A stretch of DNA of 64,000 bases from Nymphaea colorata (GCF_008831285.2 NC_045145.1:1426001-1490000); one strand, 5' to 3'; numbered from the stretch's first letter, positions 45,141 to 60,480 are shown. Notes: a model not told the origin generated them from the letters alone. A program made the numbers and translations.

Positions 45141-46399
45141 CCCTCCTTCTGCCCCAGCCTTGATCCTTACAGTAAAATTATTGGGCAAATGATACTATCA
45201 TGGGTGTCTTTGGTGCATTGATGTATAACCAGGATTGGCTTTCTAGTAATGGGCCATACTTGTGTTCATACATCCAGAATTTGGAATTTAAGGCGATGGC
45301 ACAAACATTCACTAATCTTGATTAAATTGTCATCAACAGTCGATAATTAAATAGAAAAAAGCCTAGTTATAGAAACTCTCGGCTGTCTAGTTACGAATCA
45401 ATAATTTTCACATGGGCTATGCTCACCTATTTTTATAATTGCACAGAAAGAAGTGGATCAATGGCAAAAACTTTCGAAAATTTTAACTTTGCATATTTAT
45501 TCTTCACCATGAAAGGCTTCAAAACCACTTGTCCAGTTGCTTTAGTGTTGCGTGTAGAAAAGCAAGAAAGAAAGAAAAAAAAAATTGGCCCACAAATTTT
45601 AATAGATTTAATTTTGGGCCATTGACATTTCCACGATGGCAAAATGCCAACCATGAAAATCAAATCTACATTAGTAAATTTTTCAAACAAACAAAGCCAC
45701 TTATCATGCATATCTAACTTTAGTTTTCTTTTGATTTGGAAACATGGTGCCTACCAAGATAATATTTTCCACATAACACTTGCTTTTTCATTCATAATAA
45801 TATGGGGAAAATGGAAAAGCGAGTTGCAAACAACGTTGGCATTGAGAAAAAAAGGAAGAAGTGAGAGAAATGTTTAAAAATGGAAATAAATCGGCTTGTT
45901 GTTCACTCTACGAAAATGGAAAGAGAAGGAAGACGAAGGTAGTGCTCTACAGGCTGGCAAGGTCCATGATTGGTGTTAAATAAATCCAGAAAAATTCCCA
46001 ATCCACAAACTTCTACATCACCTACACTTCCTCTTTCTCACATTTGTTGGATTTCTCATTGTATTATGTAAAAGTTTGGATGCATGATTTTTTTTCCAAA
46101 TACCAAATTTTATTTATCCCATCCAAGTTGCATGATCTGACCATTGACTAGAAGTACAACTTGTTCGTCCCACAAGGGAATGCCATCGACCTTGCCAAAC
46201 TTAAGGCTGGCCATCCCTATTATGAAGAGACAAAGCTGATGATGTCCAGGACTCATACTAATCCAGTTGAGCTGTTTTATTCCAACGAACTCTGTTTGAC
46301 AGAACTATGAGCTCAGAATGGGATGTGAAAGGTCTCTCTAACGCCTACATACCAACCAGGCATCGCCCAGTTTCCTAGTAATGATAGAGGCCTTTAAAA
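45141..46399. other. Gene-free stretch
   Basis: Equivalent of 15346-16594; nothing recognised. Confidence 0.5.
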
Positions 46400-48114
46400 C
46401 ACTATTTTGGAGGAAGACGAACCACCTACCAACGTCAAACCTCAACCAGGCGTAAGATGTTCCTCTAGAGTGACTCAGCCTCCATCCAAGTTAAGTGATT
46501 ACTATACTTATCTGCTGGAAGTCTTCATTTCTAGACAATTATCTCTTTTTGAAGCTCTCTCACATAATTACAAGTCATTCATCTTTGTTATTTATGGCCA
46601 TCAATAGCCAAGAAACTTTAATGAAGCTAGTGCAGTCTTATGGTGGAGGGCAGCCATGGAAGAAGAAAGCAAGGTGCTTGAAAAGAACTATACTTGGGAT
46701 CTTGTTCCTCTACCAGATGAAAATAAACTGGTAGGTTGTAAATGGATCTACAAAATAAAGTTCAAGAGCAGTGGAGAAGTGGAGCGATATAAGGCTTGCC
46801 TCGTTGCAAAGGGCTTCACAGAGACAGAAGGAATCGATTACAATGAAACCTTTGCTCTGGTAGCAAAAATGAACACGGTGAGAGCTCTTCTTGCAGTTGC
46901 ATCTACAAAAAGGTGGAATCTTCTCTAACTTGATGTAAAAAATGCATTTCTCCATGGTGAATTTGAAGAAGAGGTTTACATGGAAGTACTGCAAGGAGTT
47001 AATGGCCAATCTGGACATTGCAAACTAAGGAAAGCTCTTTATGGATTGAAGCAATCACCTCGTGCCTGGTTTGCTCGTCTAGAGACAGCACTCAACAAGT
47101 TCAGATTTCAGAAAAGCTCTACCGATTACACCATGTTCACATTCACCAAAAAATCCAAGGTAACCATCTTGCTTGTGTACAGGGATGATATCATACTTAC
47201 TGGAGATGACTTTGAGATCATGCAGGCTATAAAAAAACATTTAAATAGCGAGTTTGAAATCAAAGATCATGGACTGTTGCGATACTTCCTTGGAATAGAA
47301 GTGGCTCACTTTGACAAAGGAGTATTTATATGTCAACGCAAATACATGATTGATCGCTTGAAAGATACTGGATATCTAGGCAACAAACCCGCAAAACACC
47401 CCATGAAATGAACTGCAAGCTAAGGAAAGAAGATGGCGATATTTTTGAAAAAAAATAATGTTTCCAAAAACTAGTTGGAACACTTACATATTTGATAGTT
47501 ATGCAGCCTGACATTATGTACGCTGTAAGTGTCATTAGCCAATCCAAAAACCAGCCGAGATTTTGAGGTACATAAAGGGGGCACCGGGAAAGGGAATCCT
47601 AATGAGACGCGACCAATCTCCTCACGTTACCGGCTATTGTGATGCAGACTGGGCTGGGGACTCAAATGGCAACCGGTCAACATCAGGTTGGTGCACGTTT
47701 GTTGGAAGAAATTTGATCACTTGGCGAAGTAAAAAACAAGCCATAGTAGCCCGATCCAGTGCAGAGGCTGAATACCAAGCCATGGCCATATGTACGTGGG
47801 AATTGATTTGGTTTAAATCCCTCCTTAAGGATCTGAGGGTCGAAACTCACTCTCCAATGGAACTTAAGTGTGACAACATGGCTGCTATTCATATTGGTGC
47901 GAATCCCAAATTTCATGAACGAACAAAACATGTTGAAGTCGACTGTCATTTCGTTCGAGAAAAAATTCAAGATGGCATCATTGCAACTTCTCATGTTAGA
48001 AGCGAAAACCAGCTCACCGACATCTTGACAAAAAGTCTTGGGAAAGAAAGACAGAGGATTATTACGGACAAGTTGGGGCAGACTGATGTCTGCCTACCAA
48101 CTTAAGGGGGAGTT
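46400..48114 (+). mobile_element. Ty1/copia pol fragment, block B first copy
   Basis: Same domain order as 16595-18330 but with a continuous frame from EVLQGVNGQSG to AKHPMK (46980-47411); the block A frameshift after RAWF is absent. The catalytic motif reads VYRDDIILTGDD (Gly to Arg). RNase H (47563-48105) is one open frame from RYIKGAPGK to TDVCLPT. A 28-bp stretch before RYIKG is missing compared with block A. The stop before DVKNAF is shared. Polypurine tract AAGGGGGAG at 48104-48112. Confidence 0.9.
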
Positions 48115-48509
48115 TGTTAGCACATTTGGAAGGAAGCTCTGTCACCGTCTCTTCCTTGGAAAGAAATCCTCAGCAGCTAATGTTCATCTCCTTCTTGGAA
48201 AGACATCCTTACCAGCTAACGGTTGATCATATCTTTGGAAGAGGAGCAACTGAATGAGAATCTCATCAATATCATCTACCAAACTCGTCTTACATCTTTA
48301 ACCTGTTGCCTTTTTTCTCTGTAACTCCCTGATTTCCAGGGATCTTAAACCGTTGGGATATGTTAGGGAAGAAGGGGCTGTGACTCTTTATAAGGAGATC
48401 ATTTGAACGACTTCGGTAAGAAAAAATAAGAGAGACAAAAAATAGAGCTTTCTCCGTTTTCGTGGATGTAGGCTATTAACGCCGAACCACATTAAATTTG
48501 TGCTGTCCC
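48115..48509 (+). mobile_element. Truncated 3' LTR, block B first copy
   Basis: Starts TGTTAGCAC; TATA-like CTTTATAAGGAG near 48385; joins ARM sequence at TGTCCCG. Confidence 0.75.
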
Positions 48510-49396
<887 letters not shown>

Positions 49397-50250
49397 GGTA
49401 CTGCTGTTGCAGACGGTGACCGTTGCCCCCCTGATACCTCCCCTCACTTGATCATCACTCTCCTCTCCCTTCCTCTCTCTCTCTCTATCTTCTCTGACTT
49501 CTTGCCTTGCGTCGGTCCCAAGTCCCAACAACTAGTCCTTTCTGAGACAGAGAAAAGAGAAAGGGAGGATGGGACTGAATGGTCCAAGACTGAGAAGAGT
49601 GAGGTTGGTATTTCCTTCATCTACCTCCCCCACGCCTCCACTGACTCCTCCATCATGGGCTTTTGATTATCGGAACAGCCTTTTGATTATCTGATCAACA
49701 CCTAGAGAGAGCAAATATTACAAAAGTTTGCTCCTATTCTTAGAGAGAGAGAGAGAAATACTATTACAAGAATTTTGTCATATAGAGGGAAAAAGAGTTA
49801 GAGAGAGAAAGGGGGCCTAAGATATCACCACATTAGTAGGTTCAAGAACACAACTCTCAACCACATTAGTAGTTTGAGAGAGAATTTGTAGTTTGATTTA
49901 TCTTTCCCGAAGTATCCGAGCGCATGAATATCATATGCTCAAGGAATTTCTAGTAGAAACTTTTGGTTATTGATATATAGCAGAGAAGTTAAAGATGTTA
50001 ACTCAGACCTTTTTGGTTTTGCAACCACGGTAGCTCATTTGATGTTAAAATCCACTTTTTTTCTAAAGTTGTTTGAACTAAAGGGTTGATTGACAGCAGA
50101 CCAGCAAGGGCAAGAAACCCTCCCTTTGTATATAAAGCACTTATGAACAGTTTACTTCTTACATGAATCTGATTTGGCCATTTTATAAGAGAGAAAACTT
50201 TCATACAAATTATCAATATCTTGATTTATAGGATCAGATATGGAATTATT
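49397..50250. other. Upstream region of ARM fragment, no gene
   Basis: CT-rich leader-like sequence to about 49500, then AT-rich DNA with GAGAGA runs. Equivalent of 19602-20450. Confidence 0.5.
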
Positions 50251-50448
50251 TCAATACAACAGATTTTCATGACAATTTTCTTGGCTCCTGTATTCGATCG
50301 AATCATTGACAGAATCTCCTTCCAAATTTTGAACTACATCCGAGCATTCTTGCTTTATCATATTACAAACAGTTGACATCCCTTTCAAATGTGTTCCCAA
50401 CATTTCCCCGATCCCAAGTCGCACTAGTGCTGGCATGGGTTCAAGCAT
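50251..50448 (-). CDS. Unrecognised 65-codon frame, block B first copy
   Basis: Reads MLEPMPALVRLGIGEMLG, KGMSTVCNMIKQECSDVVQN, then EYRSQENCHENLLY. It has coding-like composition and is intact in both block B copies (also 54886-55083) but broken in block A. No family recognised; probably an exon remnant rather than a gene. Confidence 0.3.
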   Translation of the reverse strand: MLEPMPALVRLGIGEMLGTHLKGMSTVCNMIKQECSDVVQNLEGDSVNDSIEYRSQENCHENLLY

Positions 50449-50781
50449 AGGTTTGGGTACCTGGGTAGGGAGGACACAACAATTTGAAAAAAATGATAAT
50501 TGTGTTATTAATTTGCTAGTTTTAAATGTTTAAGATTTGTTGTTTTGCTTTTGTTTTGTGGGGGTGTAGCTGGAAGCCCCTCCCTCTTTCCTCCTGCCCC
50601 ACGTTTGGGGCTTCTTTGTGACTTAAGTTCAAAGCAAGACACCCATCAACTAAGCAACACACACCCACCATTTGTAGTTCAAGTGAATAGCACTCATGAG
50701 AATTGAGTTGACAATCGGCCCTTTGCTATACTGCCAGTCGGACCAGCTATGCTACCTATAAGAGCCCATTCACTATACACA

Positions 50782-50816
50782 CATATATATATATATATAT
50801 ACATACATATATAGTA
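50782..50816. repeat. (TA)n microsatellite, block B first copy
   Basis: Shorter than the block A tract at 20982-21021. Confidence 0.85.
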
Positions 50817-50889
50817 TTTGATTGGCAATAAGTTGTCATCTTATATATTTTACAGGGAACTTGCCACAATTAGTTTGTTACTTTTAGTG

Positions 50890-51382
50890 ACTATGATTTT
50901 TTTCTACCTCAACCATGTTACTTCTAGCGACTATGATGTCATCTACACAAATCATCAATGGGGATTTTATGGACATATCTAATTGTGACTCATGAACCCC
51001 AAGTGTGATGAGCAAGGACATGCCTTGTTAGCCTTTTTTTGACTTGGACAATGCTTTATTGAGGCGATAAACATGATTGGAACCCATTAATCTTAAAAAC
51101 CATGTTGGTTGCATCATGAACCCTTTTTTTACTACTGTTGTGAGAAAGTATTGACACCTAATTCATGTAAAATCTACCCTTCGAGATAGCATGGTTGAGA
51201 TCAATGGTTTGTAGTTTGGTTAACAGTAGGACTATAAGTTTCAAATTAGTAAGTCCCTTTGTGGATATACCTTCTGCAAAGTGGGAGACTTGTACTAAGC
51301 AATTGAGCCATCAGAATTCCTCCCTATTAATCTAAATCCATCCACATCTAACATTATATGTGAGCTGTTGGCCGGGACGAGC
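50890..51382 (-). mobile_element. Reverse copia remnant cut by the assembly gap
   Basis: Equivalent of 21100-21605. From about 51120 to 51382 many single-base losses appear relative to both 21355-21610 and 55755-56030 (for example GTAAAATCTACC versus GTAAAGATCTACC, ATAGCATGG versus ATAGGCATGG), the look of an error-prone contig end. Confidence 0.7.
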
Positions 51383-51482
51383 NNNNNNNNNNNNNNNNNN
51401 NNNNNNNNNNNNNNNNNNNNNNNNNNNNNNNNNNNNNNNNNNNNNNNNNNNNNNNNNNNNNNNNNNNNNNNNNNNNNNNNNN
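51383..51482. other. Assembly gap of exactly 100 N
   Basis: A round 100-N run is the usual placeholder for a gap of unknown size. Sequence to its right (51483 on) repeats sequence from 46861 on; sequence to its left repeats up to 56029. Confidence 0.98.
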
Positions 51483-52749
51483 GTAGCAAAAATGAACACG
51501 GTGAGAGCTCTTCTTGCAGTTGCATCTACAAAAAGGTGGAATCTTCTCTAACTTGATGTAAAAAATGCATTTCTCCATGGTGAATTTGAAGAAGAGGTTT
51601 ACATGGAAGTACTGCAAGGAGTTAACGGCCAATCTGGACATTGCAAACTAAGGAAAGCTCTTTATGGATTGAAGCAATCACCTCGTGCCTGGTTTGCTCG
51701 TCTAGAGACAGCACTCAACAAGTTCAGATTTCAGAAAAGCTCTACCGATTACACCATGTTCACATTCACCAAAAAATCCAAGGTAACCATCTTGCTTGTG
51801 TACGGGATGATATCATACTTACTGGAGATGACTTTGAGATCATGCAGGCTATAAAAAACATTTAAATAGCGAGTTTGAAATCAAAGATCATGGACTGTTG
51901 CGATACTTCCTTGGAATAGAAGTGGCTCACTTTGACAAAGGAGTATTTATATGTCAACGCAAATACATGATTGATCGCTTGAAAGATACTGGATATCTAG
52001 GCAACAAACCCGCAAAACACCCCATGAAATGAACTGCAAGCTAAGGAAAGAAGATGGCGATATTTTTGAAAAAAAATAATGTTTCCAAAAACTAGTTGGA
52101 ACACTTACATATTTGATAGTTATGCAGCCTGACATTATGTACGCTGTAAGTGTCATTAGCCAATCCAAAAACCAGCCGAGATCCATTTGGGCAGGATTTT
52201 GAGGTACATAAAGGGGGCACCGGGAAAGGGAATCCTAATGAGACGCGACCAATCTCCTCACGTTACTGGCTATTGTGATGCAGACTGGGCTGGGGACTCA
52301 AATGGCAACCGGTCAACATCAGGTTGGTGCACGTTTGTTGGAAGAAATTTGATCACTTGGCGAAGTAAAAAACAAGCCATAGTAGCCCGATCCAGTGCAG
52401 AGGCTGAATACCAAGCCATGGCCATATGTACGTGGAATTGATTTGGTTTAAATCCCTCCTTAAGGATCTGAGGGTCGAAACTCACTCTCCAATGGAACTT
52501 AAGTGTGACAACATGGCTGCTATTCATATTGGTGCGAATCCCAAATTTCATGAACGAACAAAACATGTCGAAGTCGACTGTCATTTCGTTCGAGAAAAAA
52601 TTCAAGATGGCATCATTGCAACTTCTCATGTTAGAAGCGAAAACCAGCTCACCGACATCTTGACAAAAAGTCTTGGGAAAGAAAGACAGAGGATTATTAC
52701 GGACAAGTTGGGGCAGACTGATGTCTGCCTACCAACTTAAGGGGGAGTT
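51483..52749 (+). mobile_element. Ty1/copia pol fragment, second copy right of the gap
   Basis: Begins in RT at VAKMNTVRALLAV. Single-base losses at about 51805 (TACGGGATG versus TACGGGGATG) and 51857 (AAAAAACATTT versus AAAAAAACATTT), then clean. The stretch before RILRYIKG reads GATCCATTTGGGCAGG, different from both other copies. RNase H is present with a lost G near 52434. Polypurine tract at 52739-52746. Confidence 0.9.
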
Positions 52750-54030
<1,281 letters not shown>

Positions 54031-54885
54031 GGTACTGCTGTTGCAGACGGTGACCGTTGCCCCCCTGATACCTCCCCTCACTTGATCATCACTCTCCTCT
54101 CCCTTCCTCTCTCTCTCTCTATCTTCTCTGACTTCTTGCCTTGCGTCGGTCCCAAGTCCCAACAACTAGTCCTTTCTGAGACAGAGAAAAGAGAAAGGGA
54201 GGATGGGACTGAATGGTCCAAGACTGAGAAGAGTGAGGTTGGTATTTCCTTCATCTACCTCCCCCACGCCTCCACTGACTCCTCCATCATGGGCTTTTGA
54301 TTATCGGAACAGCCTTTTGATTATCTGATCAACACCTAGAGAGAGCAAATATTACAAAAGTTTGCTCCTATTCTTAGAGAGAGAGAGAGAAATACTATTA
54401 CAAGAATTTTGTCATATAGAGGGAAAAAGAGTTAGAGAGAGAAAGGGGGCCTAAGATATCACCACATTAGTAGGTTCAAGAACACAACTCTCAACCACAT
54501 TAGTAGTTTGAGAGAGAATTTGTAGTTTGATTTATCTTTCCCGAAGTATCCGAGCGCATGAATATCATATGCTCAAGGAATTTCTAGTAGAAACTTTTGG
54601 TTATTGATATATAGCAGAGAAGTTAAAGATGTTAACTCAGACCTTTTTGGTTTTGCAACCACGGTAGCTCATTTGATGTTAAAATCCACTTTTTTTTCTA
54701 AAGTTGTTTGAACTAAAGGGTTGATTGACAGCAGACCAGCAAGGGCAAGAAACCCTCCCTTTGTATATAAAGCACTTATGAACAGTTTACTTCTTACATG
54801 AATCTGATTTGGCCATTTTATAAGAGAGAAAACTTTCATACAAATTATCAATATCTTGATTTATAGGATCAGATATGGAATTATT
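54031..54885. other. Upstream region of ARM fragment, no gene
   Basis: Equivalent of 49397-50250. Confidence 0.5.
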
Positions 54886-55083
54886 TCAATACAACAGATT
54901 TTCATGACAATTTTCTTGGCTCCTGTATTCGATCGAATCATTGACAGAATCTCCTTCCAAATTTTGAACTACATCCGAGCATTCTTGCTTTATCATATTA
55001 CAAACAGTTGACATCCCTTTCAAATGTGTTCCCAACATTTCCCCGATCCCAAGTCGCACTAGTGCTGGCATGGGTTCAAGCAT
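54886..55083 (-). CDS. Unrecognised 65-codon frame, second block B copy
   Basis: Identical reading to 50251-50448. Function unknown. Confidence 0.3.
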   Translation of the reverse strand: MLEPMPALVRLGIGEMLGTHLKGMSTVCNMIKQECSDVVQNLEGDSVNDSIEYRSQENCHENLLY

Positions 55084-55524
55084 AGGTTTGGGTACCTGGG
55101 TAGGGAGGACACAACAATTTGAAAAAAATGATAATTGTGTTATTAATTTGCTAGTTTTAAATGTTTAAGATTTGTTGTTTTGCTTTTGTTTTGTGGGGGT
55201 GTAGCTGGAAGCCCCTCCCTCTTTCCTCCTGCCCCACGTTTGGGGCTTCTTTGTGACTTAAGTTCAAAGCAAGACACCCATCAACTAAGCAACACACACC
55301 CACCATTTGTAGTTCAAGTGAATAGCACTCATGAGAATTGAGTTGACAATCGGCCCTTTGCTATACTGCCAGTCGGACCAGCTATGCTACCTATAAGAGC
55401 CCATTCACTATACACACATATATATATATATATATACATACATATATAGTATTTGATTGGCAATAAGTTGTCATCTTATATATTTTACAGGGAACTTGCC
55501 ACAATTAGTTTGTTACTTTTAGTG

Positions 55525-57083
55525 ACTATGATTTTTTTCTACCTCAACCATGTTACTTCTAGCGACTATGATGTCATCTACACAAATCATCAATGGGATT
55601 TTATGGACATATCTAATTGTGACTCATGAACCCCAAGTGTGATGAGCAAGGACATGCCTTGTTAGCCTTTTTTTGACTTGGACAATGCTTTATTGAGGCG
55701 ATAAACATGATTGGAACCCATTAATCTTAAAACCATGTTGGTTGCATCATGAACCACCTTTTACTTTAGTACATGTTGTGAGAAAGTATTGACACCTAAT
55801 TCATGTAAAGATCTACCCTTCGAGATAGGCATGGTTGAGATCAATGGTTTTGTAGTTTGGTTAACAGTAGGACTATAAGTTTCAAATTAGTAAGTCCCTT
55901 CTTGTGGATTATACCTTCTGCAAAGTGAGGAGACTTGTACTAAGCAATTGAGCCATCAGAATTCCTCCCTATTAATCTAAATGTCCATCCACATCTAACA
56001 TTATTATGTGGGCTGTTGGCCGGGACGAGCCCACAATTGATTTGTATAAAAAGACCCCAACTCTTCTTCCGTAGCTTGAGCACTTTTAGGATTACATTTT
56101 GCTAAGATGAACTCTGAGTTCAACTTAACTTGTATTGACTTCACTAAGGAGACACAAAGGAAGACTATATTTGGATGGAAAATAAGCACTTAATGCTCTT
56201 GTTTCATCCATAGATTGGTTAATCGTATGGTGAGTTCAAATTAATTAGTTCTATTATTGTACGTCTTTCACTAGACGGGTCTAAAGTCCAGTTCCACTTC
56301 ATGATTTCCTTTCCTTTCTTCTTCTCTTGGTTGGTTGATGGGACATGGGGCTTCATGATATATTCATTTTGGGCAAGATATATTTTGAATGTCTCTTGAA
56401 TTGCATTGGAAATGGGGCTTGGATTATTTGGTTTAGCTTCAATTACAATTAGTTTTTCAATTAATGAATAGCATTTAAAAACTGCAAACGGTTTTCTTCA
56501 TAGAAAACAGTATGTTGAGAAATGCATGTATTGCAAGAGTGAGGAGCCATAACATATATATCCTTTATAAAGTTCATATTCAATATAAAACCACATGGTT
56601 TGACTTTAAATCTAATAATTCTCAAATAGAAAAAAATGAAGGGCACAAGTGCAGGCAAAATTTTCATAAAGGCTTTCTTGTTTGAACTGTTTGTGCACAA
56701 ACATCGAAGCACTTTGGTTGTATAAATTTTTCTCCTTGTTGCCTTGGACTAAAACTTTTCATTTCTAATGACCTAAACCATAAATTTGTGAGGACAAAAG
56801 TCAAAAAAATGGTGATTATCATGTGTAAGTTTGGCAACATAAACAACATATTTTTCTTAGTGCACATTAAACATGTAAAGCATCTTTGAGATCAAATTTT
56901 TGAATATGAAGGGAAAACAATGTGAGCTTACCAAACAGTGTGAGATCAACTTTACATTCATTTTTGTTGGTGATAGCATGGCCAATATCTTCTGCCATGT
57001 GATGTGTTGCCCTAGAATCCAGATACCATATATCATCTTGAAGCAAGCTCGATTCCGGCCATGTAGCAAAAGCATGGGTATGT
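55525..57083 (-). mobile_element. Reverse copia remnant, block B
   Basis: Equivalent of 21100-22725: protease-like WYLDSRATHHM near 57020, linker AKCNPKSAQATEEELGS near 56080, RT CVDDIIVARSNM near 55580. About 55 bp near 56356 is missing relative to block A (21935-22000). Confidence 0.6.
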
Positions 57084-58290
57084 CATAGCATTGCCTTGCA
57101 GTATGGTTTTTCCATCAAATTGGTGGGTAGTCGGATTATTCTTATAAAACTTTGCATTCTGGCTGCATATTAATATGAGAAAGCCTCAAGAGAGGTTTAA
57201 AAAAAGAAGTACATGATTGAATATTTCTCTTCCCTTAGACACTAGTATGAAAAAACTACCAAGACAAGTTTTGAAAACTGAATACATGATTGAATCTTAC
57301 ATGCTAGTATGACAATGTAGCAAGAGAAGTTTCGAAGACGAAGTACATGACTGAATGTGTCTCTTCCCTGGCCACTATGTTGTCGTTTTGACCCTCTTTG
57401 GCAGTGACTTAGCCACATGTGGGCTAAGTTGCCCAGACCAGCTCTTTAAAATTTCTTTATTTTTTACATTAGCAAATTTAATATTTTTTTTTCTTTTATA
57501 CATATATAAGTGCCCCATAAAGATATAAATGTTTTTAAAGAAGGGTCCCTCCAGCTAATTTTTTTGACTCCACCACTGCTCTTTGAATGACAAACACAAT
57601 GGCATTTTTTTAATCTAATGATATGGACAAGGCTGTATCCGTTCCAATTAAATAGCTTCTTCAGCTCATTTAAATAATTGGTGCTGAAAGAAATGAGGCA
57701 TGACAGTGTAGAACTTCCAAATGAACAAATTTGCGGATTGGTAGAAATGATACATCTCATAAACGCAATAAAGAAGGCAATAGGCCGATCTATCTCTCAA
57801 GATCTTGTGAGTTTCAATCCATTGATGCGTCCAAGACATGATATTTGATGAATGATGCTGAATGAATGAGATGCATGAATGACTTATGTTGATGTTTGTG
57901 GAATCACTCGCATCAAAACTATTCAATTACGTTGTCTACTCTGTCTAGTATATTGTTCGTCAAGTATTGCTTCAAACTTAAATTACTGTTATCTATACAT
58001 TCAATTTCTTTTTTCAGGTCAGTGATGTAATATATTGTAGTCAACTATTTGGAATTGACATGCCATAGCATAGTTACTTGGCTTGAGGGGCACGCTGACA
58101 GTACATTCTTAGTTCCATTCTTATGGGTGCGACTTCTCTAGACTTTGGAAACAAAGGAACTGAAATGTGCATCGAAGAAGGTTGGATGATCTCATCATTT
58201 CCTAGATTTGAAACATAGATCATCTGCCAATACCTGTGGCCACTTCGGTTAGAATCAAGTAGTAGTATCACGCACATATCTTGGTGCGTC
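57084..58290. other. Gene-free stretch with MITE piece near 57470-57580
   Basis: Equivalent of 22726-23925. Confidence 0.45.
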
Positions 58291-58630
58291 TTTGACTCCC
58301 ATTTCCAGTGGTGGAGATAGGCATTTCTGGTTAAGTAAGGATGTCAGTATATTCGATTTGAATCAGATATCCAACCAAACCATTCTGAAAACCAGTTATA
58401 GAAAAAAAAATATCATGTCCAATGGAAAAATCAGATCAGCTTTGGATTTAAGAAATGACATTTGACTCCCATTTCCAGTGGTGGAGATAGGCATTTCTGG
58501 TTAAGTAAGGATGTCAATATATTCGATTTGAATCAGATATCCAACCAAACCATTCTGAAAAACCAGTTATAGAAAAAAAATATCATGTCCAATGGAAAAA
58601 TCAGATCAGCTTTGGATTTAAGAAATGACA
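58291..58630. repeat. ~170-bp tandem duplication (2 units), block B
   Basis: Units start TTTGACTCCC at 58291 and 58461. Equivalent of 23926-24264. Confidence 0.9.
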
Positions 58631-58953
58631 TTCTAATGGATTCGGATTCAGATATATGTAAATATTTGATCAGATTCAAATTCAGATCATATTTAGTTTA
58701 AACAAATATCATACATCTAACACTCTTATATATTGAAAGTAAACTAGATTTGGTTAAAAATTCAGATTAAGAAGTGAATGAAAAGTTGGATTCAGATCAT
58801 ATTCGGATTGCAAAATTGGATTTCAGACTTAGATATAACTTTTATTCATTCATGTTGAAATCAAAATTCAAATATGAACATGTGAGTATTTGAAAAAGCA
58901 GCTACGTATGGTTAAGAGTATATTTTATTCGAATCTGATCCATTGACATCCCT
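58337..58953. mobile_element. TIR element with GGATGTCAAT ends, block B
   Basis: Equivalent of 23972-24590. Confidence 0.5.
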
Positions 58954-59214
58954 ATGGCTGATGGCATATGACAAGCAAACCTGGGTGGCAGCTCCTATGG
59001 CTAGATCCACAATCCATGTCCACTCCTCATTGAAAAGCTGTTGACCCTGCCGGCAGCTGCTCATACCAGCCCACATCTGGCTTATTCGCTGCTCTTTTTG
59101 GCCATTGATATGCTTAAAAAAGAGTCTATCAGCACCTCTTTGCCATGCTAAGCTTGCCTGTTGCATTCCTTCCAATTGGAAATCCCATGCTAATTCATTT
59201 CTCAGGGGCTGCAT
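58912..59214 (-). CDS. Unrecognised 100-codon frame
   Basis: Reads MQPLRNELAWDFQLEGMQQA, LAWQRGADRLFFKHINGQ, RISQMWAGMSSCRQGQQLF, then NEEWTWIVDLAIGAATQVCL before running into the end of the TIR element. Residue composition is protein-like (few low-complexity runs, regular Trp and Leu), and the frame is lost in block A. Not assigned to any family. Because its 3' end lies in a transposon end and its left neighbour is another GGATGTC end (59270-59310), it may be a gene piece trapped between elements. Confidence 0.35.
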   Translation of the reverse strand: MQPLRNELAWDFQLEGMQQASLAWQRGADRLFFKHINGQKEQRISQMWAGMSSCRQGQQLFNEEWTWIVDLAIGAATQVCLSYAISHRDVNGSDSNKIYS

Positions 59215-59457
59215 CTTTGTCTCCTGATCTTTGAGTTGAGTTGGACAATTTATGTGGAAGTAGTAGGGATGTCAGCAGATCACATTTGAATCAGATATGC
59301 TGACATCTCTAGATATAGGGTAGTTAGCAGCTCAGGTTTCCTATGGAAGATTGTGGGAGTGAGGCTCTGGACTTGTATTAACAAAAAAATGATATTTACA
59401 GCAGCCAAAAATGGGGATGCATAGCGTGTAGACCATAGTGAAAACTTACCTACTTTG

Positions 59458-59640
59458 ACCCAGTGGCAGAGCTACATTATTGCTAGTGTGGGCAATTGCC
59501 AACACCAACCCAAAAAAATTAAACTATTTAGATACAAAAACTTCATTAATTTTCAGTTTTTTACATATCAATGCCCCTTAAGGCTTGAATCTTACACTTG
59601 AAGTGCCTCTCAACCAGAATTTTTTGGCTCTACCACTGGC
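59458..59640. mobile_element. hAT-like MITE, block B
   Basis: CAGTGGCAGAGCTAC start and GGCTCTACCACTGG end; equivalent of 25096-25273. Confidence 0.6.
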
Positions 59641-60270
59641 TGCAACCATAAAGACATGTACTGAGATTTTAGGAAATGAAGAGTGGACATGTACCCCTTG
59701 GCTCATGTGGGGCTTCCCATAGCTTTAACTTTCTAAATTCATCAAACAAAATAAGAAAAATGGCCAAAAAGTTTTGCGTTTCCCTGTTTGGGAGAGCAGA
59801 ATGAGTATTAGAAGTCATTTTTTACAATAAAGTCCCCATAGAGTCCACGTCTGTTTTTGGTGCCTTGGAAAAGGTGCCCACATTATGCATCAATTTTCAT
59901 ATTGGTGCCTCCCTTTTGCAGCACAGGGAGTTGACACAATGGGGATTCAAAACGGAAACTAGCAGTATACCCCACCTGCCTAACGCACCAACCCCCTTGG
60001 GGATGCAGTTCCCCTTTGTTGAGCCTATGTACTCTTGCGGAAGCTGGGATAAATGTCTTGCACTGTGATACTAAGAGTTTCACATGTAATACCTTTTTTT
60101 TTTGCATATACAATGGACAGAAAAAGACTCTTGACATAAGATCAAATGTTGTTCATGTTATCCCTGGTCTAACTCTACCTGTTCAACAGGGTTTTCCATC
60201 GATATTTTCTGGTGATATTTCCAGTGTTTTTTTACTAGATCTTTCCATGCTAGAATCTCGAACTCCTTGC
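59641..60270. other. Gene-free stretch
   Basis: Equivalent of 25274-25900. Confidence 0.45.
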
Positions 60271-60480
60271 GAGCTCTTTTGGTCAGACACCAATACTTGA
60301 ATTGGAGCATGTGAACCCTCTAAACTAAAGCTCATTTCTCATGGATATGGAAAAGCTGCCTTTTGGGGACAAGAAGAGCTTTTTTACTTAATCTAGCGGT
60401 GTTTGAGTAATGGTAAGAAGGTGAAAATTTGGTAATAGTATTGGGGATGGGGGATTGTAGAATATGGACGGGAAGAAAGG
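60271..60480 (+). mobile_element. LINE 3'-part remnant, block B
   Basis: Equivalent of 25900-26110. Confidence 0.45.

Noticed and set aside
51295-51641. Open frames running across the N gap
   Set aside because: Translation through 100 N is meaningless; only the flanking copia readings are used.
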